64,000 nt of DNA from Echinostoma caproni. Lineage: Eukaryota > Platyhelminthes > Trematoda > Plagiorchiida > Echinostomatidae. The notes beneath the pieces were generated by a model, which saw only the letters and a list, made by a program, of their open reading frames with translations, had not been told where the DNA came from and did not search any database. Where the stretch lies: positions 25,995-89,994 of the forward strand of contig UZAN01039926.1 in assembly GCA_900618425.1 (NCBI GenBank), read 5' to 3'. The position numbers were made by a program, and so were the translations under genes. How positions within the stretch are numbered: the first letter of the stretch is position 1; each line of letters starts with the position of its first letter. Shown here piece after piece: positions 25,046-36,767 of this stretch.

Positions 25046-26406
25046 CCAACGAGTTTCCAGTTCTACATACATTCTACACCACATCCTACCCGGACAGAAA
25101 ACCCTGTGGATTGCTTTTTGTTATAAAATATTGTGATGAAACAGATTGTCATAGTGCATACAACAATCGACTGGATCGTAGTAAAAGTTTTCGTTTAGGT
25201 TCTGATCACCTTGGATCATTTTCATCTCCATTGTATGTAGGTTGCAACCATTATATTTGGAATTAGTGAACTTTTTCCGGATTCAGCTGATCCCCTTCGC
25301 CTTTAAAGACCTAATGAATTTATCTCGTTACACATCGAAGCAGTGGTCATAGAAACTGTTATGACGGATGCATCCCGGGGTAATTATATCCGATGAGACA
25401 CAACGCATCAATCACTGAACGATGGCGATCTCCATGAAACCGTGTGAAATCCATCTACAAGATGTATTTGTATTATAAAGAGTCTAATCTTTTTCCAACT
25501 GGGAGCTGTTCAAAATCGGTACGCATGGTATCTCAATCAACCCGAGTGACTGTTCTCGCTTTTCATTTCCATGGGTTCTTATCGAATTGCAAGGGTTGAT
25601 ATAATAACCTGGTCTGATTATATTATTTGTTGGTTTGTATCGAACAATACTTCTGCACTTCTGCAACTGTAAGTACTTAAAAAAAGCTGCAGCCGGATAT
25701 ATATTCCGCTTTCCTTTCTCCCGGTTTTTGAGAAAAATACGAATGTGCTACACCCAATGAATGTATTTGGGGGAAATCATTTTTCCATCACAACGACTCG
25801 TGACGGAGCATCTGTCTTTTGCACAGACCTGACCAATAGTCGTTGCTAATTGGGAACCTATTCAGCAACGGGGTTATAGCATGTAGCAGAATGCAGTTTG
25901 GGATCACACGTTTAATACTGATGAACAGTCAATTTCGGAGTGAAATACACACTGAAGTAGCGTAACAGACATAGAGAGGTTTCTTTACATTCCGATCAAA
26001 TCTAGACCGATGTTGGCGGGTTGAAGGGGATTCATGGGTGGGTGAAAAATAATAGTGCACATAAGTCACAAAAATCAAAGACAAAAGAGACAAAAGCACA
26101 AATCTGTGGATATGATCATGGCAAACATGTGGATTGCTAGCGAAGATGTTTCGATTCGGAATCATGTATGGTGTGCATTTCTGGTGGTGCCGGGAAGTTT
26201 CGGGTTAGATTTGACTGGGAACTGGCTTCAAAACTTCCTGTGTAGGAATTTTCACCTTCGCCATCATCCGGACTCTGAAAGAGGACGAAAGTGAAAAGTG
26301 AACAAACTTGTAGGTGATATTCTATATTATTCATTTAAAATATACAGCTACACTACTGTCTATCATTCCAGTAGTTAAACATTTCAGGTAAAAATATGCA
26401 GCTTAC

Positions 26407-26698
26407 AGATTGAGTTTCGGACGTAGTCAAAGTTCGTTCGTCACTAACGACGCGCACCGCAGCACGCACAGCAACAGGTTCGGTCGGGTTTTGCTTCAAA
26501 GATTCATCAAAGTGTGCTTCATCTCCGTGTCCAATGTCAATTGTGGTTGCTCTCGCAGCACCGGTCCGTGTGCTCGGCCACTTTTCATTGGGTGTGTTTG
26601 AATCCAGTTCTCCTCTAGGTACATTTTCCGAGTCATCACCCGAGTATGAATAGTCCGCGGAGGATTTCCGTGGAAACAGTTCAGGATCACATTTCACG
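26407..26698 (-). CDS. Exon of palmitoyltransferase-like gene (disordered C-terminal tail)
   Basis: The exon starts after a long pyrimidine tract ending TTCATCTAACAG and ends at an AATCT|GTAAGC donor. Its one leftover 5' base (C) joins the AG left by the upstream 34187-34230 exon to give Ser. It then stays open for 97 codons to a phase-0 end. The protein is acidic and rich in Ser, Thr and Glu (KSSADYSYSGDDSENVPRGE, later ESLKQNPTEPVAVRAAVRVV), with no membrane segment, and reads as a disordered cytoplasmic tail. Function is inferred only from linkage to the TTxE-bearing exon. The next exon must start in phase 0 below 26407. Confidence 0.58.
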
Positions 26699-28115
26699 CT
26701 GTTAGATGAAGAAATAGAGAGGAAGGAAGAGGGAAGAAAATGAAATTATCAAGTAAATAAAAGAGCAAGCGGCTAGAATTATAAACGGAATCTGGGAAGA
26801 TAAATACAAGAGAATAAGTTATGTATATTCGATCAATATTCTGTCAGCCTCGATGTTAACTACCCGTTGTGCATTTCATACTCCTCTACTGGTTCTTTTC
26901 ACCCAGCTGTTGTTATTGTTTCAGGAAAAAATCATGTAAGAACCCAACTGATCACCGCTCGGAAACCAGATTCAACCCACTGTGGACTCTAATACTAATA
27001 TTCACCAATTAGGTTCTGTAAAACTCAGTCATGCATTCGAACAAGCATACCAAATTCCAGTGAGGTGTTTTTTTTTCATTTCAGAAATAATCAAGTCACT
27101 CGATATTGTTTCCGTACAATAATAATACACTAGGTGAAAGACATGTTCAGTTTATTCAGCTGTGTAAGTCGCTAGCTGAGTGGGTAAAAGTAGAATTCCC
27201 TAAAAACATTTGGTGAGTAATAGCAACTTTAAGCTCATATAATATTCGTGCACAGTTTGTGAATTCTCTAAATTAAAGAATGTTTTAACTTTCCAGAGAA
27301 AAGCGAAAAGCGCTTTCCGAATTGAAGAGAAAAAAGTTAATTCACACACTGCATCATTATTTGTGATTGTTTTCGATCAGTACGGGGAAATTTGAGTTTC
27401 TGTAGAACTCAAATCGGAATTCTCAATTTTCCTGGTCACTCGAACATGAATACGCTTAACTCATGTTTTTTCTTTGGACTGGAATAGGAATATAATTTCG
27501 TGAATTTACGTCAAAATTGAGTGACTATTATCTAGATCATTTGATTTGAATTCGTAGTGAAAAAAACAGAATCCTTTCGCATGCGTCTGCAAGGAACGCA
27601 CAATTACAGTCAGTTGTCTCAATCCTAATTAGGAAACTGTTGGGAATTGAACGCGACTAAAGAGATGATTTGTCTAATATTTTTGTAAGAGAATAAATAT
27701 TCGGGGGTAGAAACTTTGTTTATTAGGTTACCAGGTTTATCCACAACCCCGACACACTCGGAGCACTTGTCTGCAGCGTTTCATCACATTCCCGTCCCGT
27801 TCAACTCGTCACATTCAGGACCGTTTCAGCCCTATCATTTATCATCCATTGAGCCACGTATTGTTTCACTCTGAGGAGACACGAGTCGGGTTTTTTCTTT
27901 TTAAGCATCTCTGTCTATAGCACCGCACCGGGAGCTCCCATTACATCAAATTCCCATTGATAACACAAACACAAATCAAACTCATTGATTTGTGAGAAAG
28001 GTACAGATGTTAGATGTGCTTTGTCTCTCTCTCTCTGAATTACTCAGTGACCAAGTAGGATGTTATCCCTCATGGTGAATGTCAAGTCCAATAAATCCTG
28101 CTAATCACTTCTGTA

Positions 28116-28340
28116 GTGTATGAACAGAATCTGGTATGGTTTGAGAATTGTAACAGCTGTCCAGTGCTTCCGAGCTTTTCAGTTCACGCTTCATTTGCTA
28201 TATACACGACGAATTCTCATTTGGAATTTAACCAAATCTTCCATTACCCACATGAAACTGTTAAACAATTCAGCATTACTTCAACTTCACTTGCCACTCA
28301 GATTCACGGAAGTTCAAAAGATTTCTACGCTCAAACAAGC
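28116..28340 (+). repeat. Dispersed composite repeat, copy 3 (partial)
   Basis: The plus strand (AGTGCTTCCGAGCTTTTCAG, TTCACGCTTCATTTGC, ACGACGAATTC, CACATGAAAC) is colinear with the complement of 31205-31310. The translated similarity is also visible (CPVLPSFSVHASF against FPVLPSFSAHASF). This copy lacks the B-box part. Confidence 0.55.
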
Positions 28341-29239
28341 ACAATTCAGGGAATGTGACCCCCAAATAAAGTTCCATAAGAGGCAACCAATTGTCAATCA
28401 TTGTTCCGCATGATTTGTTTATCTAATTGGAGTGCGTACTTAGAGCTCAATCTACCGGCGAGGTCAATTTTGGTGCATTTATTTCTAGATAAAGAGAGAC
28501 AAGGCAAAAGAAATAAGATGGCACATTAGCGCGTGAGTAGGGAGTGACCAATAAGTGCTTTATGCACTTTAGGATGCGAAATGTTGTCTGTACTACATGA
28601 ACCTCAGAATGTCTTTTTTTATCACCATGGGAATCTAAATCCAACCAGGTTCGGCATGACCTAGACCGTTCGTGTGACTTTGTTTATTCGCAGGGTTTAT
28701 CCAACATGATCATTTCCGGCAATTCGTGTGCAGGATCAATGTGACAGACTGGGAGAGATAAAGTGATTGTCTCTGCGCCTGAATTTCGACAATAGTTTGT
28801 GAAAAAATCCCATCCCACCCTATTTCATTATCTGTTTATTCCATTTTAATTAATTTCATTTACACATGTATCTATAGTTCTATCCACAGGTAGCCAAACA
28901 ACATTTAGTACCAGTTGGTTGAGTTAATTTTAAAAGATGGGTATCAGTTAAGGCTTTGTTGCAGGTGGACCATTTGAGAAAAAACATTCGATGACCTCAA
29001 GAAATAACTTGAATGAACTATAGTAGGACATTGTTGATGTAAGTGGATCAAGATCATCTCGATTGTAGATTGTGCTGTCTATGTGCATATTAGAGCTCGA
29101 AAGTGGAATCACTAGCCGGAAGGAATGAGCCCTGAGGGGTGTGAGTTATGGGGGTATATAGACTTGCTTGGACTGAATTTGTTTATTTAACACGACACTT
29201 CATATAGTAATAATGCGAAGCCTTGAGAAAAACGTTCCT

Positions 29240-29350
29240 CTGTATGGGTCAAGTTAGTTCAGTTCAGTTCAGTTCAGTTTGCACAACATATACACTAACA
29301 GTTACAGGCAGCTCTTTTTGGCTGATTCCGTTCGACCACCTATTCGGACA
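29240..29350 (-). mobile_element. LINE 3' end with pentamer tail
   Basis: The plus strand begins with four and a half AGTTC units (29248-29272) and then CAGTTTGCACAACATAT. The complement matches the end of the LINE at 51725-52130 (ATAGTTGTGCAAACTGAAACTGAACTGAAAC). The sequence beyond (to about 29350) is weakly similar to the segment just before that tail. This is therefore a minus-strand LINE end, and its tail unit is TGAAC. Confidence 0.45.
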
Positions 29351-29967
29351 AAGCATTAGAAGGAAGAGATGGGGAAAACCCAGCTGGAAACACTTTCAAG
29401 GTCAACTACACAGTAGAAAACAAATATGCCAGTAAATACTCTCAGATCATTCGCGCAATAGGGTGATACAGTCAGTCCATTGAATGATGACTTGTCGATT
29501 AGGCAACCGTACAGTTTCGTAGTTATTTGTGCCACCGAATTACGTCGTAGACTGAGGAGAAACTATATTCATCTTGTGCACAAATGGTTTTGGCTTTTGC
29601 AAAACTCAGTGCAGTAGGCTTCAGAGACGGGCCCGTGCTCTTGTGATTTGCTTTTCCGCTGCATTTTAACGCTAACTTACCAATGCCTGGAAATTGTTTG
29701 TCAATTACACACACGAAAAAAAGAAGACAAGCACACAAAACCTATGCGTAGATAATAGACAGGACTAATGCGATGTCCCATAATGAAGAATATCTCCGCT
29801 CTCTTTCTAAGACAACTTTTATGTAAAGAACAACCATATGAAGGTTTACTCACAGCTGGAGGGTAGATAGATCAGATATATACATAGCAGTCAGGAATAC
29901 ACAATTTCAAGGAGCCGGTGCACAATAATAAACTAATTTAACTGTATGTCGATTGTGAGAGTTCAGT

Positions 29968-30048
29968 AGCCTGGGTGGGATTCGAACCCACGCATAGAGG
30001 CCGCCTACGCTTTGTACGCACATGCTCTACCAGCTGAGCTACGAGGCC
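29968..30048 (-). repeat. tRNA-like unit (ACA in anticodon position), minus copy
   Basis: Read 5' to 3' on the minus strand it begins GGCCTCG, has an A box (TAGCTCAGCTGG), an anticodon-like loop GTACAAA on a 5-bp stem, and an exact B box (GGTTCGAATCC). It ends CCAGGCT, which pairs with the 5' end at five or six of seven positions. At about 81 nt the variable arm is longer than a normal class I tRNA. No introns or flanking terminator (T run) were seen. Four related units in the window suggest a SINE-like family and not a single tRNA gene. Confidence 0.55.
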
Positions 30049-30073
30049 ACACCAGTAACACTGATCGTTTCAC

Positions 30074-30146
30074 AGCTCAGCTGGTATAGCATGCGCGTAC
30101 AAAGCGTAGGCGGTGTCCATGCTTGGGTTTGAATCCCACCGAGGCT
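30074..30146 (+). repeat. tRNA-like unit, plus copy (5' acceptor arm lost)
   Basis: Same family as 29968-30048. It starts at the D arm (AGCTCAGCTGGTATAGC), keeps the loop GTACAAA, and has a B box with one change (GGTTTGAATCC). It ends CGAGGCT, which would pair fully with the family's GGCCTCG start, but that start is replaced here. Confidence 0.55.
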
Positions 30147-31204
30147 ATTAAACTTTTCACAATCGACATACGAACTTCAAATCTGCCAAACAACAATTTC
30201 AATGATTTAACTGTAATAAATGCTGCAAACGGCCTATCATATAAACTATAGAACACAGTAGAAAACTTCCCTTGTCTCATTACTGTTCAGTTCCCTTATC
30301 AAAATTGCCGAAACTTTTAGCCTGCTTGCCGTTTTGAGTAGCACAGTGACGGATGCACAGAGTGGAGAACATATACGCAGAAAATACTTGTTTGACTCGA
30401 TTGCATGTGAACGTTTAGTACACGCCAGAAGTCAGCGATCATTCTGTATCGGTTTGTGTGTCTGTGTGCGTGCATTTGTGCATGTGTGCGCGGTTTTGAT
30501 CCGACTGGTTTGGCGCGAAACACACACGCACGCACGAAAGCTTGTATAAATTCGGTGATCACTCAGGACAACCGATAAATGCAATGCGTGACTTCAGGAC
30601 TGGATGAGTTCAGTATTCATCTAATTGTCTAATCACAACATGATATGTACCAGAGCCAGTGTTGTCGCTAGTATCGCTGTGGTGACTGACAAGTGTTGTT
30701 CTAGTTTGCGTTGGACATGATGCACTAACGCACAAAATTCAAACCCGATTGGGCTGATTGATTACGCAGGACCGTGATGAAGAGAACTGTGACAAATTCT
30801 GAATGAAACTATTGATACGGTTCACTATTTCTCCAAAACGGTTTACACCTTCCCCTGTGACAATTAAAGACAAGTGGAGTGTGCTCGCTAAGGTTATCTG
30901 ACAAACGGAAGGTCATTTTGCTCCGAATCAAAATAAAAACGGCCACCAAATGGAAATGTCATCCACATTGATTGGAACACAAAAATAGATTTCGTTTGCT
31001 ACCATGATGACACATGTACCGGTCCTGTCGAATATTATGACTGCCGATTCAGCAATTGACTTCAGGTGATAGTATTGAAAAGTAATACTAAAGTCACTAG
31101 GTATTATATTTTAGGTGTAAACACATGAGAAAAATGCCGTAGAACATGTTATCACACAGTGTGAACAAACAGGTGATAAATCCGTGACGTTTGGAAAAGC
31201 TGGA

Positions 31205-31535
31205 ACTGTTTCATCGCTATCCCATGTGATTACATGATGAATTCGTCGTGAAAATGAGGCGTGAGCTGAAAAGCTAGGAAGCACCGGAAAGCTGTTTCGA
31301 CTTGACTTGGTCTCATTAGCGATACGAATCCATCGACCCAACTGGGAACAGAACTCGGGACCTCGCAGGTAGAACGCCATCATACTACCCACTCTGTCAC
31401 CGGGCAGCTGATCAGACCGTTTCTCATTTGGATGCGAGCGTGTTGCGAGTATCGGTCCTTGCTGAGCTCAGCACCAGCCTGCAGGGTTATGACTCGGTTG
31501 GAAACTTTTACAACCTGACCACTTGTTATATGATA
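31205..31535 (-). repeat. Composite tRNA-related dispersed repeat, copy 1
   Basis: The minus strand has an A-box-like TGACAGAGTGG (about 31400), a degraded B box (AGTTCTGTTCCC), then the shared words GGGTCGATGGATTCGTAT, CTAATGAGA and AGCTTTTCAGCTCACGCCTC. Upstream on the same strand lies CAGGTTGTAAAAGTTTCCAACCGAGTCATAA. The same blocks in the same order and spacing recur at 62645-62965, and the 3' part at 28116-28340. Probably a SINE or SINE-LINE composite. Confidence 0.6.
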
Positions 31536-31740
31536 GACAAACACACATACAGAATTACGGTCACTATAAGCATCCCTTTGAGATAAATGTATGGGTTATT
31601 GAAACCGTATTCAAAGTTGCTTACTTGTATCCCGCCAGGGAAACAGTTTATTTGTTCTTCTAGGTTGACAGTTAAACTGCAATAGTTTGATCGCAATCCG
31701 CGCTAACATAATCACTAGCTTTCAAAGCTCATATTGGTCA

Positions 31741-31976
31741 ATAATAAAACGGTTGCCTCGTGGGTTTCCTGTATGCAGTAAAGCAAAGAGGCCAGTCGTA
31801 TTCCAGTACACCTGTTTGGACGCTGACACACCAATGATCAAAAAGAAAACCGATCAAATTGATCCAGTTGCAAAGATTTCCTATTTGAATAAGTGGTTTC
31901 ACGTCGCTAATAAATTTCAATTAATCAACACATACTACCAACTACAGCCAATCCCAGGTGACGTTTTCATTGAATA
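31741..31976 (+). mobile_element. Ty3/gypsy reverse transcriptase remnant
   Basis: The open frame reads KAKRPVVFQY at about 31782 and, 27 residues after RPV begins, IDPVAKISYLNKW. It then gives FHVANKFQLINTYYQLQPIP and GDVF before a stop at 31975. Gypsy elements show the same order: RPV, about 27 residues to the (I)xxPVxxSxW block, then RVCxDFxxxxN followed by PxPxxxDVF. The piece between W and RV is shortened, so it carries an internal deletion and lacks the catalytic palm. No LTRs, integrase or protease were found nearby. Confidence 0.5.
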
Positions 31977-33128
31977 ACTATTTTAGTATCCATAGCAACA
32001 TGTCTGAAACTGTGGTCCAGGATTTATGCTTGACTTTCGTCGGAATTTCGATTGTGTGAAATATCTGTGTCTCACATCATGATGCAACACTTTCATCGTT
32101 GGCTTAACGAATTAGCATTAGAAAGGTTACATTCGCTCTCACTGGTCTTTTGATGCATTGCGGATAAATGAACCGAAAGAGTTTCAGTATGTACAACCAA
32201 TAAAACCATGCACATTCGTGCGACGGTTTTGGTCGCAATCTTTTGGCTGTCCATTTGGATGAAGCAGTAGGAGAAAGAGAGAAAAGTTGAATGTAAAGTT
32301 GAAGCGAAAATGGAGAATTTCAGTGGACTAAGGTTGCAAGAAAATTGACACAATGCATGAACAGAATTGTTTACGACACAGCCATATCATCATATCGTTC
32401 AGTGTTTCTTACCTACCCTGGGTTCTCAATCTAAGCTTGGAGATCATTTCAAACAAATTTACCGAACACTTCAAATATACATTTGCAAAAAGGTTTACAT
32501 TATTAGTCGATCTGTTTGTGCCTATCTGTCCGCGTGCATAAACAATTCCAATTTTATTGACCAGTATGAATTTCCGTATTCTGCTCTATTAGTTCCGTGA
32601 CCGGAACTGTGTAAGACACGGAGCAGATGATAACAGGGAATGTGATATCATCGATCTCGGGGAAACAGACTTCACAGGAAGAGAAGTGTGAAACAGAATT
32701 CAATTCGCAGGTATAAATTTAAAGGACAAAAAAAAGAAACAGCTATATTATCATAGCCATTACTTGTTTATCCAATTGCGATGCTAACAGAAAAAATATA
32801 AACAAGTGCGGTTAGAGTAAACTGGAACATCCATGGCCGAAGCTAGGCTCAGGACAATGCGAAGTAGATAGTTGAGTGCTTAAAAAAAAATTACTCCACA
32901 CCGCCTGTGCTCCTGTCCATTTTCTACGTTCGCATCCTCCGTTTTTGGGCGCGCTGGTAAGACTAGAACAAGCGCCGGCAGCAGTATAGGAATGACTTGA
33001 AAAATACCTAGAACAGAATGATAACATTGATTCTTTGAGGCATCGTTGTCTCAAAATGAGCTTATTGAGCTGAGAAAAAGATTCACCTTGCCTTATTCCC
33101 ATCTCGAAATCCAGTAGAAGAATATCCA

Positions 33129-33299
33129 GCGATGTTTGCCGAGGCAAGTAGTGGTTGGGAAAAGATCAAGGATAGTCAAACTAAGACCGGGCATGAGGAT
33201 ATGAAAACCCTGACCAGGAGACTGACTCAAACAGATCACGTTTGGCTCACTGACTGGAGACCCCGAGATCATGGTCACCGATGGTTAGAGACACACTGA
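33129..33299 (+). mobile_element. LINE ORF2 C-terminal remnant (same subfamily as 51725)
   Basis: The frame reads AMFAEASSGWEKIKDSQTKT, EDMKTLTRRL, then LTDWRPRDHGHRWLETH and a stop. These align one for one with the C-terminal blocks at 51815-51990 (VMFTEAGSGWKKARGGQ, GMKTLTRSL, FPGWGPRDGRTRWLGTL). The upstream region of this copy is not readable. Confidence 0.68.
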
Positions 33300-33997
33300 G
33301 TGATATGGCTGGGTGTCACAGACAGTGATGTTCATACATCTACTCATTAATCTTGCAACTTCAGTCTATGAAAACGTGCTATCCTCCCAATGGAATCTGC
33401 TGTCAACATTCTAATCTTCATTCTATTGTGAATAAGAATATCCACTTAAAATATTGCCAGAGACGTTTACCTGACGTGCGGAAAAAGTCCGCGAAGCCGA
33501 TCGTGTGCTTCTGATACATTTTGCACCTGTTCAAATGCCCCCCTTTTAAGTGACTTTGTAATTTCCGCGAGTGAACCTCATGGATGTCACCAAACTGTCT
33601 ATTGCATGTCTATTGCATGATTTACCTGAATGTTGCTCAGGCATTCACTTCACCCTGCTTTAGCAAAACACACACACTGGGTCCCAATCAGTCTCACGGT
33701 ATTTTGCTCTATGTTCGAACAAACGGGCAGCTGAAGGACGAGAACGAAATCCGAAGAGCGAAGATATGTACTTTTTTTTCAGGTAAACGTCGATTTCAAG
33801 CAAACCTGGAGTTTTTTATCTAGTGTCCTTTCTGCTTCTTACTTGAAGTGGAACGATTTGACTATTTGTCTCAGATCGAATCAAAAAATCACGTTGCTCA
33901 TTGAACCGGCCACACCTCCATTGCAGACCCCTCGGTATTAACAACGTAAGCGGAAAAACATTCCAACTATAGAAATACTTAACAAAAACGATCTATA

Positions 33998-34018
33998 CAC
34001 GATATATATATATATATA
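33998..34018 (+). repeat. (AT)n tract
   Basis: A short ATAT run. Another lies at 34158-34170. Confidence 0.85.
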
Positions 34019-34186
34019 ATTCCTGGGTACAATTATATGAGTGAACGGGCAAAAGATTACTGGATATGCATGCCTGACGAGCAGAAAGAACCGCGAAACC
34101 GGTCGTGTGCTTCCGCGAAAATATTGTTCAGTCATTCACGCACTACTGATTATCAAATATATATATATATCGGTTCCTTGACTCAC

Positions 34187-34230
34187 CTCTTTTCCAAAGG
34201 CATGGGTACATCCAATGGGGCCACCGCATT
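34187..34230 (-). CDS. Small exon of palmitoyltransferase-like gene
   Basis: A 44-nt exon on the minus strand. The acceptor is a pyrimidine-rich tract ending CCCATCATAG and the donor is AGAG|GTGAGT. Starting in phase 0, as the upstream 36768-37201 exon requires, it reads NAVAPLDVPMPLEK and leaves two bases (AG). These are exactly what the 26698 exon needs to complete a codon. The residues have no recognised motif; the short Pro-rich peptide would sit in the cytoplasmic tail. The phase agreement on both sides is the main support. Confidence 0.55.
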
Positions 34231-34839
34231 CTATGATGGGAATGTAAAGTGAATGATAGATTACGTAATTCCTAATAATAAGCATATAAAGTAATCGAAT
34301 AAAGCTGCACCATTTTTTAATATTGTAATGGTTTCCGTATGACAGGTTCCCCGTTGTTGATGACTATTGACAGTTTATCTTTGGTTGTAAGTTAAGCAAA
34401 ATTAATCATCACCTTTTGCAAAATAAAAAAAAGAATATGATTTGACCTGAGAGTTGTACATGTTGTCGTCAATACTGTTTAGTGAAAAAGTAGTTATTAT
34501 TATTAAAAATAAATTAAAGAAACATCGAATTCTGATCAACGATAAGAGTTTTGCCGAAAGTCATTTTGGTGTTGTATTTTGGGCAACTAAGAAATGTTAC
34601 CTTTAACCCTGCCTTAGATCGGACCAAATAACACCAAAAGGGAACATTTGCTCACAATTTGATTCGGGTGGTAGGGGTCCTGGTTCAATAGTTTACTTAG
34701 GGCTTTGTTTGTTAGATATCATTACCGAACCACATCTCTTTACTATTGAGTTTATCTATCTACGCTTAATCATGCAAGAATGGATGTATGATCCAAATTT
34801 GTAATAATCCGTTTTCGGTGTGGCAACCTTTCGCAGCTT

Positions 34840-34920
34840 TTAAAGGGTGTGCAGTAGGAAAGCGTACGCACCTTCCATGCGTGGGTTCGAATCCCAAAGA
34901 GGCTTTTGATATTTTCACAA
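34840..34920 (+). repeat. tRNA-like unit, 3' half
   Basis: Contains AAGCGTACGC, CATGCGTGGGTTCGAATCCCA (exact B box) and the end GAGGCT, followed by a TATTTTCACAA flank. The unit at 30074-30146 has the matching TATTAAACTTTTCACAA. The D-arm half is not recognisable. Confidence 0.55.
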
Positions 34921-35213
34921 CTGGGGTTATCTATACAATCATTCAAATAGTTATGCCTGAGTCAAACAAAATCATTTGAATAAATATGGTCTTGATTCCT
35001 TGGCGTCATTAACTTGTGTTTTGAACGGAGGTATATCCACAACCATGTGATAATGCAGCACAAAAAACTGCAGGGTCGTTTGGAAGGCCATCCTTCAGCC
35101 GGGTCTCATTAGATTGGGTACCCATCAACAACAAACTATTAATTGAAGGGTTATTTTTCAAGGATACTAGGCACAGCAATTCCAATGAATACTGTTAACT
35201 GTCACAGTGCGGC

Positions 35214-36142
35214 NNNNNNNNNNNNNNNNNNNNNNNNNNNNNNNNNNNNNNNNNNNNNNNNNNNNNNNNNNNNNNNNNNNNNNNNNNNNNNNNNNNNNNN
35301 NNNNNNNNNNNNNNNNNNNNNNNNNNNNNNNNNNNNNNNNNNNNNNNNNNNNNNNNNNNNNNNNNNNNNNNNNNNNNNNNNNNNNNNNNNNNNNNNNNNN
35401 NNNNNNNNNNNNNNNNNNNNNNNNNNNNNNNNNNNNNNNNNNNNNNNNNNNNNNNNNNNNNNNNNNNNNNNNNNNNNNNNNNNNNNNNNNNNNNNNNNNN
35501 NNNNNNNNNNNNNNNNNNNNNNNNNNNNNNNNNNNNNNNNNNNNNNNNNNNNNNNNNNNNNNNNNNNNNNNNNNNNNNNNNNNNNNNNNNNNNNNNNNNN
35601 NNNNNNNNNNNNNNNNNNNNNNNNNNNNNNNNNNNNNNNNNNNNNNNNNNNNNNNNNNNNNNNNNNNNNNNNNNNNNNNNNNNNNNNNNNNNNNNNNNNN
35701 NNNNNNNNNNNNNNNNNNNNNNNNNNNNNNNNNNNNNNNNNNNNNNNNNNNNNNNNNNNNNNNNNNNNNNNNNNNNNNNNNNNNNNNNNNNNNNNNNNNN
35801 NNNNNNNNNNNNNNNNNNNNNNNNNNNNNNNNNNNNNNNNNNNNNNNNNNNNNNNNNNNNNNNNNNNNNNNNNNNNNNNNNNNNNNNNNNNNNNNNNNNN
35901 NNNNNNNNNNNNNNNNNNNNNNNNNNNNNNNNNNNNNNNNNNNNNNNNNNNNNNNNNNNNNNNNNNNNNNNNNNNNNNNNNNNNNNNNNNNNNNNNNNNN
36001 NNNNNNNNNNNNNNNNNNNNNNNNNNNNNNNNNNNNNNNNNNNNNNNNNNNNNNNNNNNNNNNNNNNNNNNNNNNNNNNNNNNNNNNNNNNNNNNNNNNN
36101 NNNNNNNNNNNNNNNNNNNNNNNNNNNNNNNNNNNNNNNNNN
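35214..36142. other. Assembly gap (929 N)
   Basis: A run of unknown bases. Open frames crossing it are artefacts. It lies in the proposed 2.5-kb intron, so an unseen exon there is possible, although phases already match without one. Confidence 1.
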
Positions 36143-36767
36143 ATTAAAACTGGTTTAGTTCATAAAGTGACACAACGTATTAACTGTACTACAGAAAACC
36201 CAGATAAATATAGCCGCAAACTGTGAATATTTTGGTACTGATGTGATGCAAATTGAAACTATAATGTGAGACTGGTCACAGGTACCTGTGATTCATCGTT
36301 GAAGACAATGCAGTTAAAAAGAATTCACTTTTCGCAGGATACGTTCAATGCGTCTTTCAAGTTTCTTAGTAATGATACTTTCTGTTTGGTCTTTTCCCTA
36401 CTTTTTATCATAAACATTACTGTACAAACAAAACGCAGAAAGCTGTTAGCAAGCAATCAAAGCGTTACTGAACCAAACGAACCACTCGGAAACACTTAGC
36501 GGCACTGGTGCGGCTTGCACACCAGTTTGGATGTACAAGTAATCATTAGTAGCCAACGCATCGAAACCATTCCATGCTCACAGTTTTACCCGCATAATTA
36601 AAAAAAATTGTGTTTTTGTAATTCCTTTTATTTAAGTGGGTAAATTAGACGCGTATGAATAAAAAGAAAAGCAGAATCCGGTTTAATATAAGATGTGAGT
36701 TGCCTTTTTGTTCATATCCATGAAAAAGATAGTTAAAATTTATTTACCAATTACCATTTCAACTTAC

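Larger units (their letters stand above)
29944..30171. repeat. Large inverted repeat of tRNA-like units
   Basis: The left arm (29944-30045) and right arm (30074-30171) are inverted copies of one another, separated by roughly 28 bases. Similarity extends past the tRNA-like part into flanking sequence: GTATGTCGATTGTGA at 29944-29958 is the exact complement of TCACAATCGACATAC at 30157-30171. The pair could extrude as a cruciform or be transcribed as a long hairpin. It lies inside the proposed 7.5-kb intron. Confidence 0.85.

Noticed and set aside
24716..25084. 122-codon Cys-rich minus-strand frame
   Set aside because: Cys spacing fits no family I know. Part of it overlaps a probable LINE tail.
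29685..29705. Six-base microexon between CCAG and GTAAGT on the minus strand
   Set aside because: Splice-like words this close together occur by chance. Adding it would insert two codons between exons whose phases already match without it.
35143..36226. Two open frames of more than 330 codons
   Set aside because: They consist almost entirely of the N gap.
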